Positions 7,946-16,233 of a DNA stretch of 64,000 nt are shown here, one piece after another (position 1 is the first letter of the stretch; each line of letters begins with the position of its first letter). Source of the stretch: DATBDN01 sp963715995 (GTDB lineage Bacteria; Actinomycetota; Thermoleophilia; Solirubrobacterales; Thermoleophilaceae); the NCBI GenBank assembly GCA_963715995.1, contig OY970283.1:124001-188000 (forward strand), in the 5' to 3' direction. The position numbers and the translations under genes are program-made. The notes beneath the pieces were generated by a model, which was given only the letters and a program-made list of their open reading frames with translations, did no database searches and had not been told where the DNA came from.

Positions 7946-8552
7946 CGCTCGCCGTCGGTCTGCCGCCTGTCCGCCGGCTCTGCCGCCCGCCGCCCCGCTC
8001 TGCCGCCGGCCGTCCCCTCGCTGGTCTGCCGCCCCCTCGCTGGTCTGCCGCCCGCCGGCCCTCGCTGGTCTGCCGCCGGCCGTCCCCTCGCTTCGCTGCG
8101 CAAACTGCCTCGGCCAAGGGGTGGGTGGTCTGGCGCTTGCGTTCTCTCGCCGGCCCTCACGGCCCCGCGAAGGCGTCCCCCGCCAATCTTTTGGTCACTT
8201 TTTCCGGCTGACCGGTCCAAATGACCAAAAGTCTCCTCAGCGGCCTCGACTGTGAGGTTGACCACCTATAGCGTGGTCGAGGTCACACTCGATGCCCGAC
8301 TGGCACCTTCACCCGAATAGCGCGGTCAACGTACGACCGATGCCCGCGCGTTTTACGTTGAGCCGATATATGCGGCTTAACGTCAATCTCGCGACCAGGA
8401 GCGCCGCCACGACCAAACCGAGGCAGCGCAACCAACGGCGGCTCCGCGAGCGAAAGAGCGACAGCGAGACCAACAGCGGCACCGCGAGCGAGCACCGATC
8501 CCTCTTAGTTGCCCAACGGAGGGTCGGTGCTCGCGAACCGCGCCGCTCGGCC
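7946..8552. repeat. Hairpin-rich dispersed repeat element, copy A (inverted relative to copy B)
   Basis: No convincing gene lies in 7935-8648. In order it holds: a degenerate tandem repeat of about 9-25 bp units built on TCTGCCGCC (about 7960-8095); a conserved block AAACTGCCTCGGCCAAGGGG (about 8103-8122); a stem-loop with 10-bp arms (8188-8197 with 8222-8231, found only in this copy); stem-loop 1 (8251-8287); stem-loop 2 (8355-8383, 11-bp arms with one G-T pair); and stem-loop 3 (8490-8532, 14 paired bases with one bulged T). All but the 8188 hairpin recur, in reverse orientation, at 55308-55770. Roughly 80 percent identity by eye over the aligned parts, with 31 identical bases across stem-loop 1. 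Confidence 0.85.
8251..8287. other. Nested stem-loop 1 of element A
   Basis: Outer arms TGTGA/TCACA enclose an internal loop and inner arms GACCAC/GTGGTC around the loop CTATAGC. Bases 8257-8287 are the exact reverse complement of 55528-55558 (31 of 31). In the other copy the outer stem is longer. This is the best-conserved part of the repeat family. Confidence 0.8.
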
Positions 8553-8648
8553 CTGGCACGCTGGCGGAGAACACGCCGCGCCGAAAGCACCACCCGAAAA
8601 CACCGCCATGTCCCCGCTATGGGTGCGTTTCCGCGGAAACGCGCGGCC

Positions 8649-9638
8649 TCAGGCCGCCGGGGCCGCCTGGGCCGCTTGGCGGTCGGCTCGGCCTCGCGCT
8701 ATGACCTCCTTGAAGCTGCGCACCCGGAAGATGAACACCAGCGACGCGAAGCCGAGCGCGAACGTGAGCGCGGCTATTGCGATCTGCTGGCCCACCGAGT
8801 ACGCGGCGACCGTCGCGCCGGGTGCCGCGCCGTGGAAGACCTTCACGAACAGCGCCTGGGTGACGCCTGCGCCCTGCGGCGTGAACGGCACCGCGGCGCC
8901 GACCGCGTTCACGCCAAGCACCAAGAGCACGTTGCGCACTGACGCGCCGACGTTGAACGCCTCGAGCATGAACCAGAACGCTGTGAAGCGGAACGCCCAG
9001 CCGGCCAGCTGGACTCCGAAGACCTCGCGCACGTAGCGGCGGCGGTCGAAGATGATCGTCAGGCCCTGGCGCACGCGTCGCCAGAACGCCTGGATTCGCA
9101 GCGACAGGATCGCGAACAGCACCAGCAGCCCGACCCCGAGCAGTGTCAGAAAGAAGAGCGCGAACTTGGGATGCTGGGCGAAGAACGTGAGGTCGAACGC
9201 CTTCAGCTTCGAGAAGTCGGGCGGCTTCGGGAACGCCCCCTGCGTGAACGCGAACGCCAGCATCAGCGAGCCCATGACGACGTCGAAGATCATCTCCACG
9301 GCGAAGCTGGCGGCCACGGCCGGGTAGCTCGAGTCCGGCAGCGAGGTCTTCGTCAGGAACGCACGGACGACGTCGCCCCCGCGCGCGGGGATGACCGAGT
9401 TGAAGCCGTAGCCCGCGAAGTACGCGCCCCAGATGTCGCGCCACCGGAAGACGCTCTCGGGGTAGGCGGCGCGCAGGATGTGAAACGAGGCCCGTGAGCG
9501 CAGCGTCAGGTAGGCGACGAAGGCGAGCAGCGCAATCACCAGCGACCCGAGATCGACCGCGGCGAGGTTCGAGAAGAACTTGTCGACGCTGTCGAAGAAC
9601 GAGCGAAACGAGTCGCCGAGCTCTGCGAGCGGGGGCAC
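8649..9638 (-). CDS. Lysylphosphatidylglycerol synthase-like / UPF0104 membrane protein
   Basis: 329 aa, multi-pass. Shows the family pattern of the flippase part of MprF and the YbhN/AglD group: an early helix, then GYGFNSVIPARGGDVVRAFL (the conserved P.R.GD..R signature), a central E.IFD motif, and a late motif NAVGAAVPFTPQGAGVTQALFV. About seven to eight membrane helices. Members move lipids or lipid-linked sugars across the membrane; the substrate here is unknown. It is downstream of and same-strand with the cupin gene (stop-to-start gap of 11 bp). The 3' side faces repeat element A. Confidence 0.85.
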   Translation of the reverse strand: MPPLAELGDSFRSFFDSVDKFFSNLAAVDLGSLVIALLAFVAYLTLRSRASFHILRAAYPESVFRWRDIWGAYFAGYGFNSVIPARGGDVVRAFLTKTSLPDSSYPAVAASFAVEMIFDVVMGSLMLAFAFTQGAFPKPPDFSKLKAFDLTFFAQHPKFALFFLTLLGVGLLVLFAILSLRIQAFWRRVRQGLTIIFDRRRYVREVFGVQLAGWAFRFTAFWFMLEAFNVGASVRNVLLVLGVNAVGAAVPFTPQGAGVTQALFVKVFHGAAPGATVAAYSVGQQIAIAALTFALGFASLVFIFRVRSFKEVIARGRADRQAAQAAPAA

Positions 9639-9649
9639 CGCTCCCAGTT

Positions 9650-10045
9650 CTACTCGTCCGGCCAGAAGTCTGGAACGGTCTCGGCGTCGGTGCGCGGATC
9701 GGCCACCCGGTTCGAGACGATGATCAGGACCACGTCCTCATCGGTGTCGTTCCAGACCGAGCGCAGCACGTGCGCAGGCACCTTGACCACGCTGCCCGCA
9801 TCGAGGTCGAGCACCTCGTCCTCGAGCTTGAACTGGAGCGTGCCCTCGGCGACGAAGTAGACCTCCTCGGCGTCCTTGTGACGGTGCCCATAGGAGCCCT
9901 TGCCGCCGGACTTGGGCGGCATCCGGCGCCAGGTGAAGGCCACCTTCTCCGTGTCCAGGACGTAGGTCATCATCCGCATCTCGCCCGGATAGTCGCCCAG
10001 CACGTCGGGCGCGTCCTCGAGCCGCTTGACCAGGTAATCGGGCAT
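9650..10045 (-). CDS. Cupin-domain protein
   Basis: 131 aa single cupin. Motif 1 GHRHKDAEEVYFVAEG supplies two His and a Glu; motif 2 near KVPAHVLRSVWN supplies a further His, so a complete metal site is likely, in contrast to the cupin at 4734. The C-terminus is acidic (DAETVPDFWPDE). Substrate unknown. It diverges from the SDR at 10081 with 35 bp between the starts, too little for two well separated promoters. Confidence 0.85.
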   Translation of the reverse strand: MPDYLVKRLEDAPDVLGDYPGEMRMMTYVLDTEKVAFTWRRMPPKSGGKGSYGHRHKDAEEVYFVAEGTLQFKLEDEVLDLDAGSVVKVPAHVLRSVWNDTDEDVVLIIVSNRVADPRTDAETVPDFWPDE

Positions 10046-10080
10046 GGCGAGATCCTAGGTCCGCACGTAGGGTGGCGTCC

Positions 10081-10950
10081 ATGCCCAAACCACCCATCTC
10101 GATCTCTGGCCGCGTCGTGGCCATCACCGGCGGCGCACGCGGCCTTGGACTTGCAACCGCGAAGGCGCTCGCCGCCCGCGGCGCGCTGGTTGCCATCGGC
10201 GACCTCGACGGCGACCTGGCTCGCGTCGAGGCGGCTGCGCTGCCGGGCTCCGGCCCGCACGCCGGCCATGCGCTCGACGTGACCGACCCGCAGTCGTTCG
10301 CGGGCTTCCTCGACCAGGCTGCCGAGCTTGGCGAGCTCGACGTGATCGTGAACAACGCCGGGATCATGCCCGTCGGCGCGTTCGCCCAGGAGGACCCAAC
10401 CGTCACGCGCCGCCAGGTCGAGATCAACGTGCTCGGCGTGATGACCGGCACCCAGCTCGCGCTGCAGCGCATGCTCCCGCGCGGGCACGGCCACATCGTC
10501 AACATCGCGTCCGCTGCCGGCCGTGTGGCCGTGCCGGGCGAGGCCGTCTACACCGCCACCAAGCACGCAATCGTCGGCTTCGACGAGGCGCTGCGCGTCG
10601 AGGTTCGCGGCAAGGGCATCGAGGTGACCACCGTCATGCCGAGCCTGGCAGCCACCGAGCTCGCCTCGGGCATGAAGCCGCCGCGCTTCGTGCCGATGGT
10701 GCGGCCCGAGCAGGTTGCGGCGGCGATCGTGAAGGCGCTGGAGAAGCCGCGGCTCGAGGTAATCGTGCCCGCGTGGACCACTCCGCTGGTGCGCATGACG
10801 CTGGCGATGCCCGCCGACTGGCGCGACAAGGTGCGCCACTTCTTCCGCATCGAGGAGGTCGGCGGCGAGATCGACGACTCCGCTCGCTCCTCCTACGTGG
10901 AGCGCTACCAGCGACCGGTGGCGGCAGACGAGCACGAGCTTGCCCGCTGA
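10081..10950 (+). CDS. Short-chain dehydrogenase/reductase (SDR)
   Basis: 289 aa. ITGGARGLGLA nucleotide loop, DLDGD at the end of strand 2 (Asp suggests NAD(H) preference), NNAG, Ser in NIASAAG, and YTATK catalytic Tyr/Lys. A C-terminal extension of about 60 residues is richer in basic and aromatic residues (WRDKVRHFFRIEE), as in SDRs that touch membranes or lipid substrates. ATG 10081 is preferred; a GTG at 10072 is also in frame. The 3' end overlaps the start of the PEP-mutase-like gene, suggesting an operon. Confidence 0.88.
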   Translation: MPKPPISISGRVVAITGGARGLGLATAKALAARGALVAIGDLDGDLARVEAAALPGSGPHAGHALDVTDPQSFAGFLDQAAELGELDVIVNNAGIMPVGAFAQEDPTVTRRQVEINVLGVMTGTQLALQRMLPRGHGHIVNIASAAGRVAVPGEAVYTATKHAIVGFDEALRVEVRGKGIEVTTVMPSLAATELASGMKPPRFVPMVRPEQVAAAIVKALEKPRLEVIVPAWTTPLVRMTLAMPADWRDKVRHFFRIEEVGGEIDDSARSSYVERYQRPVAADEHELAR

Positions 10951-11716
10951 TCCCGGCCACTTCCGCTCGCTGCACCAGGGCGAGCCGTTCCTGATCCCGA
11001 ACCCGTGGGATGCGGGCTCGGCGCGGATGCTCGAGGAACTCGGGTTCGCGGCAGTGGCGACCACGAGCTCGGGCTTCGCGTTCACGCTCGGTCGTGCCGA
11101 CGGCGACGTCACGCTCGACGAGGTGATCGAGCACACCGCCGCACTGGCCGCCGCGGTGTCGATCCCGGTGGCGGTGGACCTGGAGAACGGCTACGGGCGG
11201 GCGGCGGCCGAGGCGGCGCGGGCCGTGACGGAGGCCGCTGCGGCCGGAGCCTGCGGCGGGTCGATCGAGGACTGGGATGCCGACGGCGGGCTGTATCCGC
11301 TCGAGGAGGCGGCCGAGCGCGTGGCGGCGGCTGCCGAGGCGGCAAGCGCGAGCGGCTTCGTGCTGGCGGCGCGCGCCGAGAACCACATCCGCGGCAACCC
11401 GGACCTGGCCGACACGGTCGCCCGGCTCCAGGCCTACGAGGCTGCCGGGGCCGATGTGCTGTACGCGCCCGGCATCCGCACGCCGGACGAGCTGCGCAGC
11501 GTCTGCGAGGCGGTCAGCGCGCCCGTGAACGTGCTGGCGCTGCCAGGGATGAGCAAGTCGGAGATCTTTGCGGCGGGCGCCCAGCGGATCAGCATCGGCG
11601 GCCAGCTGACGTGGGTGGCCGCTGCCGCTGCCGCCGAGGCGTCGGTGGCGATCCGCGACGGCGACAGCTTCGAGCCGCTGAAGTCGCGGATGCAGGGGGC
11701 GGACTGGCTGCGCTGA
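10940..11716 (+). CDS. Isocitrate lyase/PEP mutase superfamily protein
   Basis: 258 aa, TTG start at 10940 overlapping the SDR stop. Family signatures: NPWDAGSARMLEELGF near the N-terminus, a metal-binding VDLENGYG loop, the GGSIEDWD segment, AARAENHI (general-base region) and a late VNVLALPGM strand. This group is usually annotated as carboxyvinyl-carboxyphosphonate phosphorylmutase-like or oxaloacetate-decarboxylase-like. The KKCGH/KRCGH catalytic loop of true isocitrate lyase and 2-methylisocitrate lyase is absent, so C-C lyase activity of that type is unlikely. The true substrate is unknown. Confidence 0.85.
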   Translation: MPADPGHFRSLHQGEPFLIPNPWDAGSARMLEELGFAAVATTSSGFAFTLGRADGDVTLDEVIEHTAALAAAVSIPVAVDLENGYGRAAAEAARAVTEAAAAGACGGSIEDWDADGGLYPLEEAAERVAAAAEAASASGFVLAARAENHIRGNPDLADTVARLQAYEAAGADVLYAPGIRTPDELRSVCEAVSAPVNVLALPGMSKSEIFAAGAQRISIGGQLTWVAAAAAAEASVAIRDGDSFEPLKSRMQGADWLR

Positions 11717-11733
11717 GGTGCTCTGAGCACCTC
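11715..11733 (+). terminator. Intrinsic terminator hairpin
   Basis: Perfect 8-bp stem GAGGTGCT/AGCACCTC with a 3-base loop, starting inside the stop codon of the PEP-mutase-like gene and followed by GGCGTTTT. It sits between two convergent genes and could stop transcription from the left; the T-run is short, so efficiency is uncertain. Confidence 0.65.
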
Positions 11734-11755
11734 GGCGTTTTGCGTCAGTAAGGCT

Positions 11756-12919
11756 TTACGACTTGCCCTTCATCTGCCGTGCGATCACGACTCGCTGGAT
11801 CTCGTTCGTGCCCTCGTAGATCTGCGTGATCTTCGCGTCGCGCATCATCCGCTCGACCGGATACTCGGTCACGTAGCCGTAGCCGCCGAGCACCTGGACG
11901 GCCTCGACCGTGACCTCCATCGCGGTGTCTGAGGCGAACAGCTTCGCCATCGACGAGTAGAGGCCGAGCTGCGGGTCGTCGCGGTCGGCGAGCGCGCATG
12001 CCTTGTAGAGGAGCTCGCGCGCCGCGGCCGTCTTCGTCTGCATGTCGGCGAGCTTGAACTGGAGCCCTTGGAGCTCGATGATCGGCTTGCCGAACGCGAT
12101 CCGCTCCTTCGCGTAAGCGAGCGCGTAGTCGGTGGCGCCCTGGGCCAGGCCGACCGCCTGCGCAGCAGCGCCGAGCCGCGTGCGCTGAAGCGTGCCGAGC
12201 GCGACGCCCAAGCCCTTGCCCTCGGCACCGATCATGTTCTCGGCCGGCACGCGAACGTCCTGGAAGACCGGCGTGCCGGTCGGCGAGCCCTTGATGCCGA
12301 GCTTGTGCTCGAGCTTCGGCACCGAGAAGCCGGGCGCGTCCTTCTCGACCACGAACGCGCTGATGCGGCGCGACTCGCGGTCGGTGACCGCGAAGACCAC
12401 GTAGAAGTCGGCGATCGTGGCGTTCGTGATCCAGTTCTTCTCGCCGTTGATGACCCACTCATCGCCGTCGCGGACGGCGTAGGTGCGCATCGAGCCAGGG
12501 TCGGAGCCGGCCTCGGGCTCCGAGAGGGCGAACGCCGGCGACCACTCGCCGGTCGCGCAGCGCGGAAGCCAGCGCTGCTTCTGCTCGTCGGTGCCGAACA
12601 GCTGGATCGGCAGCGTGCCGAGCTCCTGCACCATCAGGATCAGCGCGCAGCTGCCCGATGCCTTGGCGATCTCCTCGACCGCCATCTGCAGCATCAGCGT
12701 GCCGGTGCCGGTGCCGCCGTACTCCTCGCCGAACGGCAGGCCGAGGATGTCCTGCTCGCCGAGCAGCTTGCGGATGTCCCACGGATACTCGCCGGTGGCG
12801 TCGATCTCCGCCGCGCGCGGCCAGATGCGCTCCGTGACGATCTGGCGGATCGTGTCGCGGAAGTCGCGCAGCTCCTGCGGGATGTCGTAGAGGTCCGTGT
12901 ACGAGTCGAGCGTGGCCAT
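11756..12919 (-). CDS. Acyl-CoA dehydrogenase
   Basis: 387 aa, full length for the family. N-terminal helical domain, then FAD/substrate signatures AFALSEPEAGSDPGSM and WVINGEKNWITNA, an Arg-rich dimer region (RTRLGAAAQAVGLAQGA), QVLGGYGY and the catalytic Glu in IYEGTNEIQR. It oxidises acyl-CoA to trans-2-enoyl-CoA, passing electrons to ETF. Chain length cannot be told. The ATG at 12919 is used because the protein then starts with the family's usual helix; the frame is open further upstream only as an overlap with the peroxiredoxin gene. Same strand as peroxiredoxin and Fpg. Confidence 0.95.
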   Translation of the reverse strand: MATLDSYTDLYDIPQELRDFRDTIRQIVTERIWPRAAEIDATGEYPWDIRKLLGEQDILGLPFGEEYGGTGTGTLMLQMAVEEIAKASGSCALILMVQELGTLPIQLFGTDEQKQRWLPRCATGEWSPAFALSEPEAGSDPGSMRTYAVRDGDEWVINGEKNWITNATIADFYVVFAVTDRESRRISAFVVEKDAPGFSVPKLEHKLGIKGSPTGTPVFQDVRVPAENMIGAEGKGLGVALGTLQRTRLGAAAQAVGLAQGATDYALAYAKERIAFGKPIIELQGLQFKLADMQTKTAAARELLYKACALADRDDPQLGLYSSMAKLFASDTAMEVTVEAVQVLGGYGYVTEYPVERMMRDAKITQIYEGTNEIQRVVIARQMKGKS

Positions 12920-12948
12920 GGGCCGAACCCTAGCCCCGGCGCGTGGCC

Positions 12949-13410
12949 TCAGCCGGCGAGCGCGCCCAGCACGAGATCGTCGTGCTCGGCCGGCTTCACC
13001 TTGCGGAAGACGTGCTCGATCGTCCCGTCCGGCCCGATCACGAACGTGGAGCGCTCCATGCCCATGTAGGTGCGCCCGTACATCGACTTCTCGACCCAGA
13101 CGTCGTAGCTGTCGGCCACCGAGTGGTCCTCGTCGCCCAGCAGCGTGAACGGCAGCCCGAACTTGTCCGCGAACGCGCGCAGCTTCTTCGGCGCGTCGGG
13201 AGAGACGCCGAGCACGACGGCGCTCGCACGCTCGTAGTCGGCGCCACGGTCGCGCACGCCGCATGCCTGGGTCGTGCAGCCCGGCGTGTCGGCCTTGGGA
13301 TAGAAGTAGAGGACGACGTTCTTGCCCGCGTAATCGGCCAGCTTGTGGGTGTTGCCGTCCTGGTCGGGGAGTTCGAAATCCGGGGCCTTCTGCCCCTGCT
13401 CGGCTGCCAT
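12949..13410 (-). CDS. bcp: Peroxiredoxin of the BCP/PrxQ type (thiol peroxidase)
   Basis: 153 aa thioredoxin-fold protein. The peroxidatic Cys is in ADTPGCTTQACGVRD, with the resolving Cys five residues later as in PrxQ/BCP enzymes. Arg in the C-terminal MERSTFVIGPDG strand completes the active site. It reduces hydroperoxides using thioredoxin. Gap to Fpg is 4 bp and to the acyl-CoA dehydrogenase 29 bp, so the three form a plausible operon. Confidence 0.93.
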   Translation of the reverse strand: MAAEQGQKAPDFELPDQDGNTHKLADYAGKNVVLYFYPKADTPGCTTQACGVRDRGADYERASAVVLGVSPDAPKKLRAFADKFGLPFTLLGDEDHSVADSYDVWVEKSMYGRTYMGMERSTFVIGPDGTIEHVFRKVKPAEHDDLVLGALAG

Positions 13411-13414
13411 GCAG

Positions 13415-14269
13415 TTATTTGAGCAGGCGCGACAAGCGCCGGTCCTTCAGCACCTGGCCACCCGTCTGATCGGCCGGGCAGTAGGTCGTCACGTAGTCGC
13501 GGAAGAACACGGCCTCGAGCGTCGTGCCGCAGCGCGGGCAGTCCTCGCCCTGCTTGTTGTGCACCTTCAGCGGCATCGGCGGCTTGTCCGGCACGACGTC
13601 GCGCGGCACCACCTCCTCGTAATGGTCGAGCGCGCCCTGAAGCACGAGCCCGATCGCATCGTGCAGGCGCGCGACCGCCTCGTCGTCGAGGTCCGCGCCG
13701 CGCTTGAACGGCGACAGCCGCGACTCCCAGAGGATCTCGTCCACCCACGAGCGGCCGATGCCCGCGATCACGCGCTGGTCGCGCAGCAGCGAGTGCAGGT
13801 GGCGCGGCAGCCGGGCGAGCTCGGCCAGCTCGTCGGCGGGCGGCGGCGGCAGCGCCTCGGGCCCGAGCGTGGACACCATCTCGTCCTCCACCACTGCCGG
13901 GGAGGGCAGCAGCTTCCCCCACGCCCGCTGCTGGGTGCCGAACTCGACCAGCCGCAGCTCGCGCCCGTCCTCGAGCCTGATCAGGATGCGCGCGGACTTG
14001 TCGCGCAGCGACGCCCGCTTGCCGAACAGCCGCAGCCGGCCGCCGTGCATCAGGTGGACCAGCAGCGACAGCTCGTCCGAGAAGTCGATCGACAGCATCT
14101 TCCCGAAGCGCCGCGTGCCGTCGATCGAATGGCCCGCGAGTGCCGAGACCGGAGGGTCGAACGTCTTCATCGTCACGACGCCAGGGGCCAGCGCCGACTC
14201 GACCTTCGCTCCGTGGAGCGTTGCGCCGAGCCGGCGCGCCCAGATCTCTACTTCCGGCAGCTCAGGCAA
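13415..14269 (-). CDS. Fpg/Nei-family DNA glycosylase with incomplete zinc finger
   Basis: 284 aa. Starts MPELPEVE, giving the catalytic Pro2 and Glu3; the conserved beta-hairpin Lys is in RRFGKML. The helix-two-turn-helix region carries IGRSWVDEILWE. The C-terminal zinc finger begins CPRCGTT, but the second half reads YCPADQTGG, so the fourth Cys is an Asp. The enzyme family removes oxidised bases such as 8-oxoguanine and cuts the AP site. The missing Cys may mean a three-Cys or Asp-assisted zinc site, a Nei2-like subtype or a local sequence error. Close to the peroxiredoxin gene, fitting an oxidative-damage role. Confidence 0.9.
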   Translation of the reverse strand: MPELPEVEIWARRLGATLHGAKVESALAPGVVTMKTFDPPVSALAGHSIDGTRRFGKMLSIDFSDELSLLVHLMHGGRLRLFGKRASLRDKSARILIRLEDGRELRLVEFGTQQRAWGKLLPSPAVVEDEMVSTLGPEALPPPPADELAELARLPRHLHSLLRDQRVIAGIGRSWVDEILWESRLSPFKRGADLDDEAVARLHDAIGLVLQGALDHYEEVVPRDVVPDKPPMPLKVHNKQGEDCPRCGTTLEAVFFRDYVTTYCPADQTGGQVLKDRRLSRLLK

Positions 14270-14294
14270 GGAGCAACAGGCTAGAAGCCTGTCG

Positions 14295-15284
14295 CTACTT
14301 CCAGATCGACTTCGGCAGCTTCTTCAGCGACGTGTACGCCGGGCGCAGCTTGCCGCTGAAGTCCTCGATGCCGGCGTCGAAGAAGTCGTTCTCGTTGTTC
14401 TTGCGCCACTGGTAGTAGTAGAGGCGCTTGATCCGCGACGAGTACTTCTTCGCGATCTTGTACGCGTTCGTGACCGACTTCGCCTGCCGTGAGGTGCTCG
14501 GCTTGAAGGTCTGCTGTCCGCTCTGGAGCTTGAACGAGTAGATCCCGCCCGTCTCCGTGACCCACACCTCGCCCTTCTTCGCGACGCTCTTCAGGATGAA
14601 GGCGGTGCCGGTCGAGCGGCCGTAGTTGGTGTCGCCGTAGTTGTGCAGGCCCCACAGCGTCGGGTAGCTCTTCTTGCCCGCGTACTTCAGGAACAGGTTG
14701 ACCCACTTGACCATGCGCTTCTGGTTGCGCACGCGCACGGACTTGCGCGGATCGCCAACGCCCTGATCGAGCAGGTCGGGACCGCTGACCCTGCACTTGC
14801 TGCCGCAGACCGACTTGGCGGCCTTGTAGAGCGCGACCGTCTTCTTCAGCGTGCTTGCCGTGGTCGGGCCGGTCGGCTGGGTCGCGCTGTTGGTCTCGTT
14901 CCAGAAGTTGTACGACTTCACGAACGAGTAGCGCTTGTGGAACGCCTTGACGGCCTTCTTGTACTTGGACGCGCTCGGGATCGAGCACGGCTTGGCCGGG
15001 CAGCGGCTGTTCGAACTCGGGTTGAAGGCGACCAGCACATCCAGATGGGCCGTCTTCGCGGCAGCGAGCCACGGATCGAAGCGGGCGCGGCCGGCGGCCG
15101 AGTTGATCGCATCCCAGGGGATGATCAGGCGCGTGCGCTTGACCTTCAGCTTCTTGAAGTTGGGATCGGTGAACGTCGATGCGTTCTGGTCGCCGATGCC
15201 GGCGACGAGCTTTGCGTGTGCAGTTGAGATTCCAGCCGCCGTGAGCATTGCCACGAGGCCGCAGATCAGTACGAGTCGGCGCAT
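14295..15284 (-). CDS. Secreted GH-A-like (TIM-barrel glycoside hydrolase) protein
   Basis: 329 aa with a signal peptide (residues 1-24, STAHA-K). A TIM-barrel pattern follows: LIIPWDAI, LDVLVAFNPS, a WNE at residues 128-130 (YNFWNETNSATQPTG), WGLHNYGDTN, and TETGG with Glu at 244. Two Glu about 114 residues apart in WNE and TETG contexts match the acid/base and nucleophile of clan GH-A. The substrate cannot be named. Two short Cys pairs (SRCPAKPC, VCGSKC) suggest disulfides. The ATG at 15284 has a good upstream AAGGAGA. The C-terminal half of the protein at 42532 is a clear paralogue. Confidence 0.78.
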   Translation of the reverse strand: MRRLVLICGLVAMLTAAGISTAHAKLVAGIGDQNASTFTDPNFKKLKVKRTRLIIPWDAINSAAGRARFDPWLAAAKTAHLDVLVAFNPSSNSRCPAKPCSIPSASKYKKAVKAFHKRYSFVKSYNFWNETNSATQPTGPTTASTLKKTVALYKAAKSVCGSKCRVSGPDLLDQGVGDPRKSVRVRNQKRMVKWVNLFLKYAGKKSYPTLWGLHNYGDTNYGRSTGTAFILKSVAKKGEVWVTETGGIYSFKLQSGQQTFKPSTSRQAKSVTNAYKIAKKYSSRIKRLYYYQWRKNNENDFFDAGIEDFSGKLRPAYTSLKKLPKSIWK

Positions 15285-15396
15285 GTCTTGTTCTCCTTCC
15301 CGATGGAGTGGGCGTCGAACCCTCCGTGAACCAAAACGCCGGGGCGGCGTTTGTTGCGGTAGTCGGATCCGCGGCCGGGGGTAGCCTTCGGAGCGC

Positions 15397-16224
15397 ATGG
15401 CGGGTGCCGCGGGCTTCACCCCCGAGAGCCAGATCTGGCGCATCTCGCGCGAGTGGGCGCTGATGCTGGGCGGCGGGCGGGCGCTGCTGCTCCAGGCGGC
15501 GCACCCACTCGCGCTGGCGGGTGTGATGGAGCACTCCGACTACGAGCGCGACGTCTGGGGCCGCCTGCGCAACACGATGACCTACGTGTGGGGCGTGGTC
15601 TACGGCACTCCGGACGAGGCCGAGCGACTTGGCCGCCGCGTGCGCTCGATCCACGCGACCGTGAACGGCACGCTCGCAAGGCCGATGGGCCCATTCCCGG
15701 CCGGCACGCCCTACTCCGCCGAGGATCCCGAGCTGCTCCTGTGGGTTCACTCGACCCTGGTCGACACCGCACTGCTCATGTACCGCACCTACGTCGGCCC
15801 GCTGACTGCCGGCGAGATGGAGGGCTTCTGGCAGGACCACCGCAAGCTGATCGCCTTCATCGGCGTTCCCGAGCGCGAGATCCCGCCGACCTACCCGGAC
15901 TTCAAGGCCTACTGGCGCACGATGGTCGACAGCGAGACGATCTGCGTGACGCCCGAGGCACTCGAGCTGGCGCGTGTGACCGTGATGCGGCCGCCGCTGC
16001 CGGCGATGCTGCGGCCTGCATGGGAGGCGGTCAACTTCATCTCTGCGGGCTTCCTGCCGGCGAAGCTGCGCAGCGACTATGGGTTCACCTGGACTCCAGC
16101 CCACCGCGCGCTGCTGGCGGGCTCGGCCCAGTACGTGCGCCGTGCCGTCGTGCCGCTCCTGCCGGACCTCGCGCGCGCTCTGCCGGCGGCTCGCCGCGCC
16201 GAGCGCATCGCGCTGGCTGCGTGA
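15397..16224 (+). CDS. DUF2236 / MpaB-type oxygenase family protein
   Basis: 275 aa. Contains the family motifs AAHPLALAGVMEHSDY, RLRNTMTYVWGVVYG, LLWVHSTLVDTALLMY and YWRTMV. His residues in the HP and WVH motifs are those expected to bind heme in DUF2236 proteins such as latex-clearing protein and mycophenolic-acid MpaB. Those relatives cleave or oxidise isoprenoid chains; the substrate here is unknown. It is paralogous to 38861-39670. It diverges from the GH-A-like gene (112 bp between starts) and converges on the cupredoxin gene. Confidence 0.85.
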   Translation: MAGAAGFTPESQIWRISREWALMLGGGRALLLQAAHPLALAGVMEHSDYERDVWGRLRNTMTYVWGVVYGTPDEAERLGRRVRSIHATVNGTLARPMGPFPAGTPYSAEDPELLLWVHSTLVDTALLMYRTYVGPLTAGEMEGFWQDHRKLIAFIGVPEREIPPTYPDFKAYWRTMVDSETICVTPEALELARVTVMRPPLPAMLRPAWEAVNFISAGFLPAKLRSDYGFTWTPAHRALLAGSAQYVRRAVVPLLPDLARALPAARRAERIALAA

Positions 16225-16233
16225 GGGCCGCGG

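Noticed and set aside
7960..8095. CRISPR array suggested by short repeats
   Set aside because: Units are degenerate, of variable length and contiguous with no unique spacers, and no cas gene is present.
7946..8552. Insertion sequence or phage attachment site
   Set aside because: No transposase or integrase, no target-site duplication that I can see, and no terminal inverted repeats bounding the whole unit; a non-autonomous element remains possible.
8292..8942. A 216-aa plus-strand frame across element A and the UPF0104 gene
   Set aside because: It reads the stem-loops and then the antisense of a well supported membrane protein.
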